NCBI RefSeq assembly: GCF_025370935.1
Contig: NC_133482.1
Coordinates: 2,295,587 to 2,359,586, forward strand
Length of the DNA stretch: 64,000 nucleotides
Source of the DNA: Choristoneura fumiferana
Taxonomy: Eukaryota > Arthropoda > Insecta > Lepidoptera > Tortricidae
Reading direction: 5' to 3'
Below are positions 1-13,600 of this stretch, in pieces (within the stretch, counting starts at the first letter, position 1; every line of letters begins with the position of its first letter). The notes under the pieces were generated by a model. The model ran no database searches. It had not been told where the DNA came from and saw nothing but the letters and a program-made list of their open reading frames with translations. Made by a program: the position numbers and the translations under genes.

Positions 1-119
1 ACGCCGATGGCGTCTGTCTACAGAAGCGTCGGCATTGCGGCAAAGTGTAATCTGGCGCTCGGCAATGAATGGGTTAACAAAGTGCTCTAATCCTAAATCA
101 TCATCACTGCCGAACAAAA

Positions 120-345
120 GGCCTCCCCTTAGAACGCCATAATGAACGACAACTCGCCACTTGCATCCACCGTTTCCCGCAACTCTTACGATGCCGTCAG
201 TCCACCTGGTGGGAGGCCTGCCAACGCTTCGTCTTCCGATTCGTGGTCGCCACTCGAAGGCCAAGCGCGCTCTACGATTTTTTGTCGTGAGACAAATTGT
301 CGCAAAAATGCAACGTATGCGTTTTGTTATACGTAAGTGCGCGCA
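120..345 (-). mobile_element. RTE-like LINE 3' fragment, copy A intron 14
   Basis: The sequence is homologous to the 57893-58211 element (CCACTTGCATCCACCG, GGGAGGCCTGCCAACGC). It is shared with copy B at about 41403-41600 and is diverged. Another old fragment is at 6236-6420 (copy B 48126-48310). Confidence 0.7.
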
Positions 346-1826
346 CATTCGAAAAAAAATTGCAGCGATTTTAAAAATTGTGATTTGTCACATTTTTCCG
401 CGATTGCTCATGATGCTATTGTCGCAAAAGTGAATTGCAGCATAAGGAGCTGCATAGCCCCGCGCGCACTGCGATAATAAAATCTCACCCCGGCCGGACC
501 CGCGCGGTACTCAGTACTCGGTCGGCATTTCGCTCTCCAAGCGTCAACCTGTAGGAACCTGCTTTTTAACATGTTTATAAGGATATTGGCGCCGTTTATT
601 ATGTTTCAGATAAAAAAAGCTGTAAAAGCTTTTCAGCTGTAAAAGGATGAGTCCAACATTGATCATTTCTTTTTTCTTTTTTCTACTCCTCCGAAGGAGC
701 AATAAGCAAGAAGAGCGATTAGTACGAAAATCCATGCTGAGAACGAACAAATCATCGAATTTTCATCGCAGTGCGCAGTGAACTTTCTGCGATATTTTAG
801 CAACGCGATTTTAAAAATCGTCTCGCAAAAATTAAATCGTGGTGCGCGCTTGACCTCATTGTTGAGAATGAAACGGGAAGAGTGGAATACTTATAATTAA
901 TAAAAACTAAAATATTTAATTTTAATGTCATTGTTACCACTGGTGGCTTAAAAGTTGGAAAACCCCCGACTTTGTCACTTCAAAGTTCAATATCTTAAAG
1001 CGGCTAAATCGATTTTGATGAACACGTCTAAAACCATTGTTAGAAAACCTGATTTCAATAAAAAACCGCACTGAAATCGGTCCTCCCGTTTAAGAGCTAC
1101 GGTGCCACAGACAGAACACAGCGGTCAAACTTATAACACACTTTTTTGCATCGGGGTTAAAAAGCGACAATTCACTTTTAATGTTGAATTTAAACAACCG
1201 TTCACTGAACAGTTATAATAACTTATTTTTTGTTGCTTCATTACTGCACAAAAAAGTTCACGGACGCGTCTGAAGCGGATGGCACTCGCGCTCGCACTGG
1301 TCCTAACCGGTCCGAGATATCGTGTCCGTGAGCAGTGTCTATGTTTGCGTTGCTCGAGCGCACTTGTATGTAGATTGAGTTCTGTACTTATCTGTTTTGT
1401 GGCCATACTGCGGGATTTCAATGTCAAGTAGAAAAAATCATATGGATACGCCGTTTATCCCGCGATACCAATTAAACTGTTCCAAATATAAATGCTATTC
1501 CCGTGTTGGTATTATGTTTATAAAATAAACGACATTAAATAATCCGTGTTGGTTATGATATAAATAGAAATGATTCTACAAAAAATAAATAAAGTTGTAC
1601 CTACAAAAATGTATTTACATATTGAATTACGGCAAAACACTTTTTTTTCATTCACTGCAATTTCTTTATTTGTACCACTGCCACGACTGCACTAAATGAC
1701 ATTAAGAAAAGAGCATCCAAGACCAAGATCATTCCTACAAGCAGCCACCTTGACGCTGCTGCTCGACGCGGCAACTTGGCGCTACTTTTTTGAGTCGCAG
1801 AAATTCAAAATCACGTCACACGACCT

Positions 1827-1947
1827 GTGCCCTATTTCACGAAGCTACTAGTTACAATTTACAAGCGGTAGTCTCTTTTCAATGCATACTGTTAAATAAA
1901 GACTACCGCTTGTAAATTGAAACTTGTAGCTTCGTGAAATAGGGCAC
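1827..1947. mobile_element. Foldback MITE, copy A
   Basis: The arms GTGCCCTATTTCACGAAGCT and AGCTTCGTGAAATAGGGCAC are exact complements. It is shared with copy B (43215-43335). Confidence 0.75.
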
Positions 1948-2717
1948 ATATTTGTCGCTGCGAGCGACTGCACGTCTCTACATGTGGCCGGACCTTCAAA
2001 TTTGTACTCATTGCACTGACAGTAAATCCAAGGAACTCCCATCGCATTAGAAAGGAGCTCCCGCCAAAAATTTTTTTAATCTTAGCAGATGATGATGATA
2101 ATACAGCCCAACGCGTGAATTTTACTTTAGTATCTATGCAGACCAAACGTTAGCGCGATCTAATTAGCAGCCAGCGCCATCTGTTGAACCCTAGTGGAAC
2201 TAAGTTTAGCCATTGGAGCAATACACAAAGTGGCCAATGGACATCACCTTACAACCGGACATTAATATGTAAGCCGTATTACAAAATTAATTATTAATAA
2301 TTACTATATGAAAGGGATGTTTCGAAATAATTTGGTTTTTTTAATTTTAAACCTGCATGGCGATGGCAATGGCGATCCTTATTTCAAATTGCGTATCTAC
2401 CATGTTAAAAGTGTCGTTGTAATGTAAGTAATTAAATAACATTGTGAATTGTTTTGAAATACATCCAATGGCATCCTACTGACATTTAATACATTCAAAA
2501 AACTGCAGTGCAAATGGGGAACTTCACGCATACCCTTGAATTACTTCACAAGTGTGTGCAGGTTTTCTCACGATGTTTCCTTCACCGTAAAGCTCGTGGT
2601 GTTTTCAAATGTAATTTCGAAAAACTCAGGAGGTGCGGTCCGGGACCCACGAACCTACTTGAGAGGTGATAGTCAAACCGATAGGCTAGGCCAGCACGGC
2701 TGTCGACAGTCGGTAGT

Positions 2718-2802
2718 CCCAGTGGGTGGTCAGCGGTCAGCGTCAGTGGTCAGTGGTAGTGGTCAGTGTCAGTGGTCAGCGTCAGCGGTCAGTGGTCAGT
2801 GC
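2718..2802. repeat. GGTCAGT heptamer minisatellite after TTF2 exon 14, copy A
   Basis: Variants of GGTCAGTG/GGTCAGCG repeat immediately downstream of the exon 14 donor. This is the seed motif that separates the units of the exon array in copy B. Confidence 0.85.
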
Positions 2803-2806
2803 TCAC

Positions 2807-3015
2807 CGCGAGGTCGTCAAAGGGCGTGCAGCGCAGGTACTTGAGCAGCGCGAACAGGTCGAGGTCCTTGTTGTGCACGGGCGTGCCGGTGAGCGCCCAG
2901 CGGCGGCGCGCGCGCAGCCGCACACGGCGCGCGAGGTGGCCGACTTGTGGTTGCGCACGATGTGGCCCTCGTCCAGGATCACGCGACGCCACTGCACGCG
3001 CATCAACACGCCCTG
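2807..3015 (-). CDS. TTF2: TTF2 copy A exon 14: helicase motifs II and III, one base short
   Basis: The exon reads QWRRVILDEGHIVRN (motif II, DEGH box) and then loses frame at CGCAGCCGCACA, where copy B has CGCAGCCCGCACA. In the shifted frame the rest still encodes LTGTPVHNKDLDLFALLKYL (motif III). Its donor is GTGAGC. Only one copy of this exon is present in copy A, whereas copy B carries four extra tandem copies of its 3' half. Confidence 0.9.
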
Positions 3016-6000
3016 CTGTACAACAAACGCATAATGAATATTAAATGATATTTTAAAAAATAACTCACGTCTTAAACCGAGTTTAGCTCGACATGTTTCG
3101 GGCTATTTCGTAGCCCTTCTTCGCAGGAGCACGCGACCCGGCTGCCGCAACACGGACACTGCTCGCGCGACTGCCCGACGAAACTGACACCAGCGCACAA
3201 CTACCCGCATTTTTATCGTCAATGTCTAATGTAGGGTAGCACACAACACTAACAACATCGGTTTAAGACGTGAGTTATCCGTTACAATATCATAATAATA
3301 ATATGAGTGAGTCTCACGGTAGTTTCATGTTCAAAAGTGCATAATGCCTTATAAAAATCACTCCCACCTACATACGGTTCAAAAGTGTAAAATTAGTCGA
3401 GAAAAGAAAACTAAGGTGAAAAAAAACAATAAAAAAAAAGATTTACCCCAGTTTATTATTTTTGTATGAATTCTCATTTCTGAAATAGAGTAAATTTAAC
3501 GAAACTGAAATTTTTGAACAACAATTGATATCGTATATTTTTTTTCCGATTTTTCTTCATTCACGTATATGATGGCTGTGCCCAGCAATGGGACGTATAG
3601 AAACGTATTTATTTACTAACACAATCGGGAATTATCACGCTAAAGAACGAGTAATAAATACCTCGACGTTTCACCCACATTACAGTGGCCGTGTCACGAG
3701 TAGAGGTCCCCTTAAAGAAACGGCCACACCGGTGTTTAAAAAACGGTGACGGTACGGAATCGCAGTGACGCATCACGCAGCGTATGTGCACCGTTTTTAT
3801 TGCATGCTCTCCACACAGGGGCTCAAAATACTCAAACGGTGCGGGATCGCAGTGACGTACCGTATATGTCACGACTTTTGTTCGGTAAAGTCCTGACACG
3901 CCAATGCGATTCCGTATTTTAAGCAGCGGTGTAGACAGCAAGCGATAAAAACGGTGCACATACGATGCATGATGCGTCACTGCGATTCCGTACCGTCACC
4001 GTTTTTTAAACACCGGTGTGGCCGCTCCTTAACAGCGCGAGTCCTTCAAACTACCCGCTCTATAGGCCGGGATTATGAGGGTAGTTACCTTCTCGCTGTC
4101 CCGCTGCAGTATGTTATAGGTAGTCATGACCATGTCGCAATGTGCGAGCCGCTGCGGCTGCGCGGCGCGCGCGGCGCCGTGGTGCAGACACGTGCTGATC
4201 CTGTGCGGCAGACAGTGCTTCTTCACTTCCCCCTCCCACTGGGACATCAGAGACGCGGGGCATACCACTAGAGTGCCGCCTTTTACCACTGGATGACAAA
4301 GAAAAAACCACAGTGACACAGAAAATTAAAAAGAAAAAACTATGGTAGTGTTACCATAGCCCATGGTTAACACCATTATTTTGAATCCCTCACTGCACTC
4401 TCGATTCTAATTTGGAATCCCTCGCTGCGCTCAGGATTTTACTCTAGAATCGCTCGCTCCGGTCAGGATTCAAAATAAAATATAACTGCTCGCTCGAACA
4501 ACCCCCGACCAACAGCAACTTACATCGCCCCCGAGGTTTCTCGCCGTCATCCTCCTCGCTGTCATCATCATCATCATCACGAATCTCCTTGTCGCTCGCG
4601 ATCAGGGATATCATCGTGATGGTCTTGCCCAGCCCCATGTCGTCAGCTGAAAGGTAGAAAAACCATATAAGAAAATATAATAGTTAATAATGTTCTCACC
4701 GTTACAGCTTTGCCCTGGCTGTGGAGGGAATGCTCGGCGAACCGGCACAACCACTCTTCCAGCGTTAAACCGAGTTTAGACTTGCATGAAAAATCGTGCA
4801 AGTTGCATTACATTGCGGCGCTCGATTGGCCACTACAAACTCGTTGGCTTTAAGGCCTCGCAATGTAATGCAACTTGCGCGATTTTTCTTGCAATTCTAA
4901 ACTCGGCTTTAGAGTTAGTGAAGTTGGTATTGAAATTTTTATAGTGTTTTAGATGCGGGACGGACTCATCAGATATTCTCAACATGACAGACTCACCGAA
5001 CCCAAGTAAACTAAGCATGTGAGACTCTTCGAGGCTTTAGAGGCGGTACAGATAAATGGTTTACCACGACATAGATCCGCAAATATTCTCAACATAAGAC
5101 AGGCTCATCGAGTCCGAGTTCTCTTAGCGTGTGAGATTCTTCAAGTACTTTAAAGACAACACTGACACTCACCGAGTACCTACTCTAAGCGCGTGTGATT
5201 CTATGAGTGGTCCACAAACGAGACAGATTCACCGAATAGTGTCAAGATAATGCAGAATCACCGAGACTATCACCACCGATATCACCGATACTTCCTTTCT
5301 TTGCCATTGTAATATTTAAGAACCATACACCCATACTGCTATTACCACCTTTACCTATAACCAGGCGCGGCGCACTCCGCGATATAGCTGCGAATCTGTA
5401 AGTATCAAAACACCCCACGCCGGCGTGGGTTAACTCACTAGGGCTATGAGCACCGCCCGGCATGCACGCTCGCAGTTTCGCTCGAACAAGTCGCGCCGCG
5501 TAACGCTACGTGTAGCTGTGTGATTTTCGTGAGGATATTAGAATATCTATCATGAAATAATAAAATCTCCGAATTTTGTCAACAGTATAGGGAGTGTATC
5601 AAAAGTCATGCCACTTGTGAGAATTTGCACAAAATGGCGGCACCACTTGCTAGGATCTTTAAAAGATGGTAGCCGAAGGGATATTTCGGAGCGGCCAAGG
5701 TGGTCAAAAATATCAATACATGTGGAGTGTGGTATGCGTGTATTGAAGCGTGATGAGATGATGTACGTTTGAATTTGAACGAAGAATGAATACTGAGTTT
5801 GAGTGAAGAACAAATGAGATGTTATGGCAGTTGACGACGTACGAAGAACGTAAACAGACGTGTGTGTTCATTGTGTATTCTTTTGTAACGTAATTTTATA
5901 CGATTTGTATCATTATTTTCCAATTCGCTGGCCAATAAAGGCAACTACAAACTACTGCTTCGTTTCATTCACGAACTGGTTCCCACATACATGAACTCTA

Positions 6001-7499
6001 ATACCTTAATAATAATGCACTCGCATGTGCTCACTGGCCGCTCTGAAATATCTAATGGGACTCGTCGGCTTTCAACGTTTTACATACTAGTTTAAATATT
6101 CAGGGTAAATACAGACCCAGTATCCCGCCGGCGGGGCGCTGCGTCTCGCGCCAGCGCAGCCAGGCAAGCGCGTGCAGCTGGTGCGCCATTAGAGCGGTCT
6201 TCAGCGCGCTCGGCGCCTGCGCACACACAAGGGGATCCATCATCATCATCATCAGCCAGAAGACGTCCACTGCTGAACAAAGGCCTCCCCCTTAGAACGC
6301 CACAATGAACGACAACTCGCCACTTGCATCCACCGGTTACCCGCAATTCTCACGTCAGTCCAGGGAGGCCAGCCAACGCTTCGTCTTCCGGTTCGCGGTC
6401 GCCACTTTTCCTCCCCAAAGGTTATCTGTTCTTCGAGTGAGGAAACAAGGCGATTATTAGCGCTTTAATCTTAAGCAGGTATTCATAACCGGTGGGGCGT
6501 TACTTAGGGGCGTAGAATGATTCAAAGGGGGCCGTGGACGGCTTTGGATGGCAAACGAGCAAGTGGGTCTCCTGATGGTAAGAGATCACCACCGCCCATA
6601 AACACCTGCAACACCAGGGGGATTGCAGATGCGTTGCCAACATAGAGGCCTAAGATGGGATACCTCAAGTGGCAGTAATTTCACCGGCTGTCTTACCCTC
6701 CACACCGAAACACAACAGTGCAAGCACTGCTGCTTCACGATTAGCGAGCAAGATGGTGGTGGCAATCCGGGCGGACCTTGCACAAGGTCCTACCACCTAA
6801 CGTCGGCTGTATCTTTTATAACTTTTTATTAAAATTGTACATATTAACAGAATGCATGTTGAAAATGCACTGACCACTATGAAGCCACGGATTCACCAGT
6901 TGTTTGACGTGACAGACAGTGCCGGGCTGTCACCAGCTACAAAACCCTTGGCTGCTCGTCCGCAACTCCCTGGCGCTTACTACGAGGCGAGGGTTGGAGG
7001 GGTTCCCACAGTACCTTATCGAGCTGTTCCTCGGGCGGCCGCGACGCCAGGGACTCGTGCAGGTCGCGCAGTCTGTCCAGGATCAGGTTGCGCTCCGCCA
7101 GATGCGTCGACATGGCTGTGGTGGAATACAAGTCTAACTATGGATTTCCGTTAACTTCGATAGACGGCTCAGTTCATTGTTAGAAAATACAGGTAATCAA
7201 CTTTTGGCTAAATCCAACAAAAACATTACGAAACGTGTTATTTTTGATCTCCATTAATTTTAGGGGCAAATTTAACAGGTCCAATGTAGTTAATTTCTCC
7301 AAGACACCAGTGGCTTAACTTTTACTGTTTAATAGTGACTGTGAACGTGTAGTTAGGTATATTACGCACGCGTAAAATAAAAATTCGAGAAACTTCCTTT
7401 TTTAGCTAAAACGAAGAACAGCTACAATGAAGCTAATTGAGAGAGAACTCGATAAATACAATTTTTTCTGATAAAATACGATAGAAAACCATTGTACAC

Positions 7500-7557
<58 letters not shown>

Positions 7558-7562
7558 ATTAT

Positions 7563-7604
<42 letters not shown>

Positions 7605-10600
7605 ATATATAGTGTACAATGGTTTTCTATATATAGTATATATATATATATATATATGTACCTCATTAGGGTGCGGTAACTTAAAGAAGTAGCAGATTGC
7701 ATACACGAATTTAGGCAATGAGCCAACCGAACCTTGTTTGCCGAACATCCTGGGCTGCACGGCATTGCTGGCCTTCTGCAGGTCGTCCCAGGACAGCCCC
7801 TGGCCGAACCCGTCGCGCGCCACGTCGGCCGGCGCGGGCTGCGACGGTTCCACCACCATATTGCCCACGCGGTCGCCTTGCCGTCGCACCTAACCACCGA
7901 AAAAAAAATGCTTAATTTTGCCTAACCCGTATGTGATGCCAGTGATGCCACACCATAGCCCTTAAAAATAGGCTTAAAGTTGCTCAGCGAACTACGGAAA
8001 AGGAAAACGGTAAACCATACAGTAATTGGCCACGTTACAGTAATTTCCCACATGATTTTTTTGTATGAACAACAATAATACAATAATTTAATGATAAAAA
8101 CGACTAGATTATTATAATTAGCACGATATTTATTATGATTTATCACCAGTTTTCTTTGTATTTTTTGATTCAATTCAAGTGGGTAATTACTGTACCGTGG
8201 CCAATTACGGTATGGTTATGAAGAGAAACGTAGAAGGACGAGACCTATGACCTCAAAGCAGAGGTTATGGGTTCGCACCTCTGAGTTTTTTCAGAATTTA
8301 TGTGCGAAATTATATTCGAAATTTACTATGAAGGACGGTATTGTGAATTTACGATGAAGGAAAACATTGAGAGCAAACCAGCACACAGTGTGTGTACAGG
8401 ACTGATTCATTGTTAACCTAGGTTTAGACGAAGCCAGTGTTGTTAATGGTCACGTATAAACAGTCTTTCAAGACAAGCACTGGCAGGAATATTTTCAAGC
8501 TAGTTACCTCCGCAAGAATAATACAGGAATGAAATTAATCCAGTTGGCCTCATCTAAACGACACGGGCAGGCCAGCGCTGGCTTGTCTGGGGACGGCGCC
8601 AGCGTTACTGGCTTCGTCTAAAGTTAAGAATCTAAGGCAGAGATGGGGAAATAGCGGCCCGCGGGCCAAGTCCGGCCGGCCCGCGACAAGATTTAATCCG
8701 GCCCGCAATCAAAACCCGTCATCTAAATTCATTTTTTTTTTCTTATGGTATAGGGGCAAACGAGCAGGCGGATCGCCTGATGGTAAGCGATTACCGTCGC
8801 CATGGACACCTGCAACACCAGAAGAGTCACAAGTGCGTTGCCGGCCTTCTTTTAGGTTCATTTAGTCATCTCGAGTGTTTTACGAGTTACTTCAAGTAAC
8901 TTTGGAGCCTAATTTCGACGCTTTTATTAGTCAAAATTTCATCTTTCACTGATTTATTTTTCTTGTTACTTGATATTTTATTTATTCAATATTACTCCGC
9001 GTAATTATTGTATGTATATGGCCCATCACTAAATCTATTTCCCCATCTTGCTCTAAGAGGCTATTTCACCACCCATTGATTAGTCTTGACGGTTAAATGT
9101 GATGCCGTCTCCGTCAATTCGAACACGACAAATAGAGACGGAATCACATTTAACCGTCAGTTAGACTAATCAATGGGAGGTGAAACAGCTCCTAAACTTT
9201 GCTTTACATTTTATTATGCCGATTAATCCTTAATAAGGTAGAGGCGATTTAGCGACCACTTGCATTGAATTGGAAACTAAACCTTATTAATTTCAAAATA
9301 CGTCACAATTTCCATTGTAATTATTGAAAATGCGACTAGCCTTAAAATATTATTTGTGAGGTATGTACTCGATAGCTGCTTTTGATTATGTGGCAATGCT
9401 CCAATAAATGGGGCCTTATTAAGGGTTAAGTTTACCTGCTCTTCGAGGTCCGTTAGTCGCATGATGAGCCGCGACCCGCCATCCGGGAGAGTAGTCACGT
9501 CCATGTTCTCCAGAAGATTCTAGACGAAGACGCAAGATAATTTAATGTCGCTTAAACTTTTACTTAGTAAGTGTAAAATTAACTACTATCCTATCGACTC
9601 GGGCCACTTTTCAGGGTAGTAGGTAAAGGTTCCTAATATTTTAGGAATAAGCGCTTAAAATCATCTCAGTTAAAATATTTCGGAACAGTTAATATAAGAG
9701 CAGAGACTTTTTAAAAAAATCAGAACATTTATGGCAAATAATTATGTGTTCCGAATTTATTGAAAAGTCGCTGTTAAGTATATTTATGAAAAATTGCACG
9801 TTCTAATATTATCAACCTTAAGTAGTGTAACGAATCTATTAAAATGTAATGCTGCTCCGAAATTTAGGTTGGAGTACCTCGCGCGCTATGATACATTTGT
9901 TGGCGACTTTTTTTTTAATCAAATTAAAAAAAAAAAAAAAATCTTTATTTCATATTTATAGGATTTTTTTTTTTTTAATAGCTGGCAAACGCGCATGCGG
10001 GTCACCTGACGGTAAGCGATCACCGCCACCCATGGACACCTACAGCATAATAAGGACTGCGGGTGCGTTGCCGGCCTAAAGCCCTAATCTCCCACTCACC
10101 GTACGAAACACAGTAGCAAAACTACAATTTCACGCCGGTATTCTGTGTGAGTGTGGTACTAACCCGGTCGAGCCGGCCCATTCGTACTGCAGCCAGCAAG
10201 TGGTTACAGTGAGGCTCTACCACATATAAAACTGTACTTTTACGTACCCTGATATTCTGGAGATCCGCTTGCAGCCCGTTAAGCTTGTTAAGTTCGTTGT
10301 CTCGCACATGTTTCTTCACGTATACAACCTGGATGAAAGAAACTATGAATATTTATTGCCTAAACAGAATAGAGAAAAAAACGCCGTTAAGAAAGCTGTA
10401 GTATGTATAATATTGTGACGTTCAGAAGGGTTTTTTTTTATTTTAATTTGTAAACATCGATTACATCGTCTATCAATGACGTGGCGTCTTAGTCGTAACA
10501 ACACGATTCCCCCGGGTTGCTCAAGGAAAATATTAAAACTACCCTGAACACACAGACATTATTATTAAAATAAGTTAAGAACACGGGTCACTCGCGTATT

Positions 10601-13600
10601 AATAGGCGAGGTATGCCCGACATGTTTAGACATGTTTGCCCCACCTGGTTGGGATAGCTAGGCGGCGGCAGGTACTGCCGGATCGTGTTGTCCTTACTGC
10701 GCTGGGACGTGCTGGAGTCCGCTTTGGCCTTCGGGGTCTTCGGGGACTTCTTGATGCTGGTCTTTGGGGGACTTATCTGTGGAGATAGCGACTTTAGTAG
10801 CTGAACCTGACAGTATACAGGGCGTCCCACGACTATGCCACATGGAGGTAAAGTATCTTAAATTTTGGAGATAGACAATTTTACTGAAAGAAAGCTTTAT
10901 TTTAATTTTAAAAACAATTTAAACTGTTAAACAGAGTTTAAACAGTGTTAATTTAAACAGTGTTTTGAAAAATGCGCTGTTTAAACCAGGAATTACAGTA
11001 ATATAATACAACTGTTAATGAACTAAAACAATTACTTTGCTCACGCGCGACGGGGGGGGGGGAGGATGATACCTCGTTTTAGTTCATTGATATGGACCTC
11101 CGCTAAGTAACGCCTGATTCCTTAAATTAATTCCATATGATTGAGCAGATCAGATACAGTTCGATGTTCGGCGTGTTCGATTCCCGGTTTAGACAGGGCA
11201 TTATAAAAATTTCAATGAATGCAGATCAATTTGTTTAAAAAATTGGTTGGGTTCAAATTGGTTTATTGTGATTGCTCATTACCAAAAAAATGCAAGATAA
11301 ATTTCCTAACATAACAGTACCGCGACTGACGAACTGAAAGACAACGCAGTCTAAACCACAGAAGCTAGAGATTAGAATCTTGGTAGACAAGTACCATAAT
11401 GTATTATAGGCATGTATAAGGTATACCTACTAGAAAATCAAACTTGCTTTATCCACAACCCAGAACGAAATTACAGAGGGGTCAAAAGTGCCGTGAGTCG
11501 CTACGAGAACAACATGCCACAGTTGTGCTCGGCTTGACTATAAGGTAGATACACATAGGACAGAAAACTAAGATATTTGAAGGAGGCCAAGCTACGGAAA
11601 TAAGCTAGTGACTCATAATGGACAGCCTTACCGTGTCTGCAAAACTGACTGATTTCCGAGGCATGCTTGGTTTAATTATAAATGCACAGCACTTTCAAAC
11701 ATTTAAACTTAATTCTAAATAAAAATAAATAATAAATCAGAACTATGTCAAGAATAAAATTATTACATTAATTGCCACGTTTTTCTGCCGTTAGCTTGTT
11801 TAAAACTGACTTTTATTTAAATAAGATGTCATGCCTACCCTCGTTATTTTGATTTAAATTCAGAGGCGTTTTTACATTTATTGCAGCTATCTCGCCTCTT
11901 TACGGTTTTATCAAAACTACCAGTTCAAGAGCCGTTTTTCAATTTATAATTTGGTCAATATAAAACAGGGAAAAGCCGGCGGAATGTAAGCCGTGGGATT
12001 ATCAAAAAAAAAAGTAATGTTTGTTTCAATTTATTATCGGCCTTAGTAATAGATGGTGTGCGAAAATTTCAAGTGTCTACCTCTTTCAGTTCAAAAGATA
12101 CAGCTCTGTGACAGACAGACATAATTATAAAAATCAAAATTATGCTTCCCATTAAATAATTAGTTTAACAAGTTTTTTTTTTTTCCCTTGTTAAACCTGC
12201 AATCAGTCTTTTAGACTATAATCAGGTGTGTTGCTAGAGGTTGGGGTTTGGCAAGGCAGAGCCACTGCTCTGTCTCCCCTTAGTAAGGCAGCACATCAGC
12301 TCTCTTGAGTCTTTTAATCGGATTTGGCTGCAAAAGTACACTGGATAACGGGTTTGGGTGAATCATCAGTCGGTCCCTGTAGTTGGCTGAATATCGTTTA
12401 ACTTCATCTGTTTGGTTTAACAAGTAAAAAAAAAATATGAGTTTCATATGTGCAGTGGTTTCATCCATAGCCATTATATAGTGTGTGTGTGAGATGGTTT
12501 GATTTTGACCAACGTCAAGACAGACACCCGACTCCATCATAATTCTTAAGAGCGAACCGAATCCTCAGACAAGGTATGTTTAGAGACATACTAAGAGGTC
12601 ACGGAAGGAGACTGAGTCGCACGTATGCAACTTCTAATGTCTATTTATTTTAAATTTGTAAGTTAAATTATTGTCGTGTCGTACCTATCAGGAAGTCAAA
12701 CAGCTGGTGGAAGACCGTGCGTAGTGGCGATTACTCGACCGACAAGAGTGTAGCTCTTAAGTTTAAGAAGAAGTTAAATTCAACTTACCTCATCATCATC
12801 ACTGCTAAGTGTTATCACATCGGTCACTGAGTCTATCACCGTGACATCATCATCATCGACCCGCGCATTCTCCTTGTTCGCCGCGTCATCCGCTATCAAT
12901 TTACTCAGCACCTTATCCTTTAAAGACCTCTGTTCAATACTCCTCGGAGTAAACTGAGCTAATACAGGAGAATTAGGTTTTGAATTGTTCAATTCATTTG
13001 TTATATTGTGTAAAGGACTGGCGATAGGTGAGCATGTCAGTACGGAGTCGTTGAGATTTTCAGTTTCTGGTTTCTCTGGTGTCTTCAGAGGTTGTTGTTC
13101 AGTGGTTGTCTGTGGTGGTTTTTGCGCAGGCGTAGTCAACTTTGCAGGCACCTGGCATGTCAAGTCAACTGCTGGTAATTCTGTGAGACTTTCAGTTGAG
13201 CCAGCGATGCTGCGTTTTAAACTCTAAAAATCACTGATTAGTTAGTATTATAATATTAAATCAACTGTGAATTCATAGGTATATTCGTTAGTCACTGAGT
13301 GATATTATATGATCAAACGAACTTCACAAGCGAAGTTCGATCATTATTATATGACTCGCTTCATTCGAATATTTAAGTTAACATTTGTAGTTTATTTTAA
13401 CCTACCGGCAACTATTTGCACGCTTTTTAGAGATTTTCGAAAGAAAAAGGACTTTTATTGATTAAAAAACCTACCTACATGTCACGTGGTCTTTCCCACC
13501 CGCCGAGCCTTGCTCGCTATTTGTTCATTATTTTCAGAGATGTAACTAGTATTTCCCTGTTTTGTTGATGGGGAAACTTAAATGGGTACTGGGAGGGTGG

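Larger units (their letters stand above)
1..2806. other. TTF2 intron 14, copy A: repeats only
   Basis: I see no exon here. Contents are the end of a MITE (1-112, terminus GGCAATGAATGGGTTAAC), an RTE fragment, an AT-rich repeat block with TTGTCGCAAAAAT-like arms (about 290-860), a block typical of larger lepidopteran transposons (about 960-1170, CACTGAAATCGGTCCTCCCG), a foldback at 1827-1947, and the heptamer run. Bases 1375-1560 are replaced by unrelated sequence in copy B (42680-42950). Confidence 0.6.

Noticed and set aside
6981..7014. Extension of TTF2 exon 10 to a GTAAGC/GTAAGT donor
   Set aside because: It ends in phase 1, but exon 11 starts in phase 0. The GTACTG donor after LDK restores phase.
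7662..7732. Extension of TTF2 exon 9 to a GTACAT donor at 7661
   Set aside because: That end would be phase 0, while exon 10 needs phase 1. The GTTCGG donor at 7732 gives phase 1 and joins FGKQ to AMSTHLAERN.
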